DNA of 5,846 nucleotides from Flavobacteriia bacterium (lineage in GTDB: Bacteria > Bacteroidota > Bacteroidia > Flavobacteriales > Schleiferiaceae). The position numbers were made by a program, and so were the translations under genes. The notes under the pieces were generated by a model, which was not told the origin of the DNA, did no database searches, and saw nothing but the letters and a program-made list of their open reading frames with translations. The stretch spans positions 1 to 5,846 of the forward strand of contig CATILC010000172.1 of NCBI GenBank assembly GCA_949516455.1, in the 5' to 3' direction. Positions within the stretch are counted from its first letter, which is position 1. Every line of letters begins with the position of its first letter. Below are positions 5,724 through 5,846 of this stretch, one piece after another.

Positions 5724-5846
5724 AAGCGATCGTATTGGGTGCGAGCGGCTTGATCGGCACGGAGCTCATCCGATTGCTTTCGGCCGATCCGGAAGTGGAG
5801 TCCGTACGGATCGTCACACGTCGTCCTTTGAACGTGAGCCTGCCCA
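5720..5846 (+). CDS. Rossmann-fold NAD(P)-binding protein, SDR-like (3' end missing)
   Basis: The first 42 residues are visible. MKAIVLGASGLIG is a first beta strand followed by the glycine-rich dinucleotide loop GxxGxxG (G7, G10, G13). Helix TELIRLLSADPEVE follows, then a second strand VRIVTRRP. The Arg pair (34-35) at the end of strand 2 is where NADPH-preferring members bind the 2'-phosphate. The pattern is that of the atypical short-chain dehydrogenase/NAD(P)H-binding group that includes HTATIP2/TIP30-like oxidoreductases (usually about 210-230 residues). The substrate cannot be told from this fragment. It overlaps the preceding small membrane ORF by 4 bases (ATGA), so the two are probably translated together. 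It is cytoplasmic, having no signal peptide. Confidence 0.82.
   Translation, partial: MKAIVLGASGLIGTELIRLLSADPEVESVRIVTRRPLNVSLP

Overview
The window looks like a chromosome segment of a Bacteroidota bacterium with moderate GC content. Two secreted proteins end in the C-terminal sorting domain used by the type IX secretion system (T9SS, type A), which is known only from this phylum. One of them is a CotH-fold protein of the kind common in marine and environmental Bacteroidota. Start sites lack strong Shine-Dalgarno sequences, which fits the phylum. I cannot place it below phylum level with confidence.

Layout from left to right: (1) the 3' two thirds of a PHB-depolymerase/feruloyl-esterase-type alpha/beta hydrolase on the + strand, with its catalytic triad visible; (2) on the - strand, two adjacent 114-residue DoxX-like membrane proteins that are paralogues of each other and probably co-transcribed; (3) about 405 bases without a convincing gene, holding a hairpin and one Bacteroidota-type -7 promoter candidate; (4) a + strand gene for a secreted T9SS cargo protein made of two related beta-sandwich (carbohydrate-binding-like) domains plus a sorting domain; (5) converging on it, a large - strand gene for a secreted CotH kinase-fold protein with an N-terminal beta-sandwich domain and its own T9SS sorting domain; (6) diverging from that gene, a 45-codon single-pass membrane ORF whose stop overlaps the start of a Rossmann-fold NAD(P)-binding protein that runs out of the window.

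The two T9SS cargoes are neighbours in convergent orientation, so they are not one operon, and their sorting domains are not recent copies of each other. Together with the hydrolase they suggest a region rich in exported proteins acting at or outside the cell surface. No sequence link shows that they work in one pathway. No tRNA, rRNA, CRISPR array, insertion sequence or phage gene was seen. I found no clearly new multi-gene system. The items most worth a second look are the exported kinase-fold protein, the overlapping small membrane ORF, and the DoxX-like pair.
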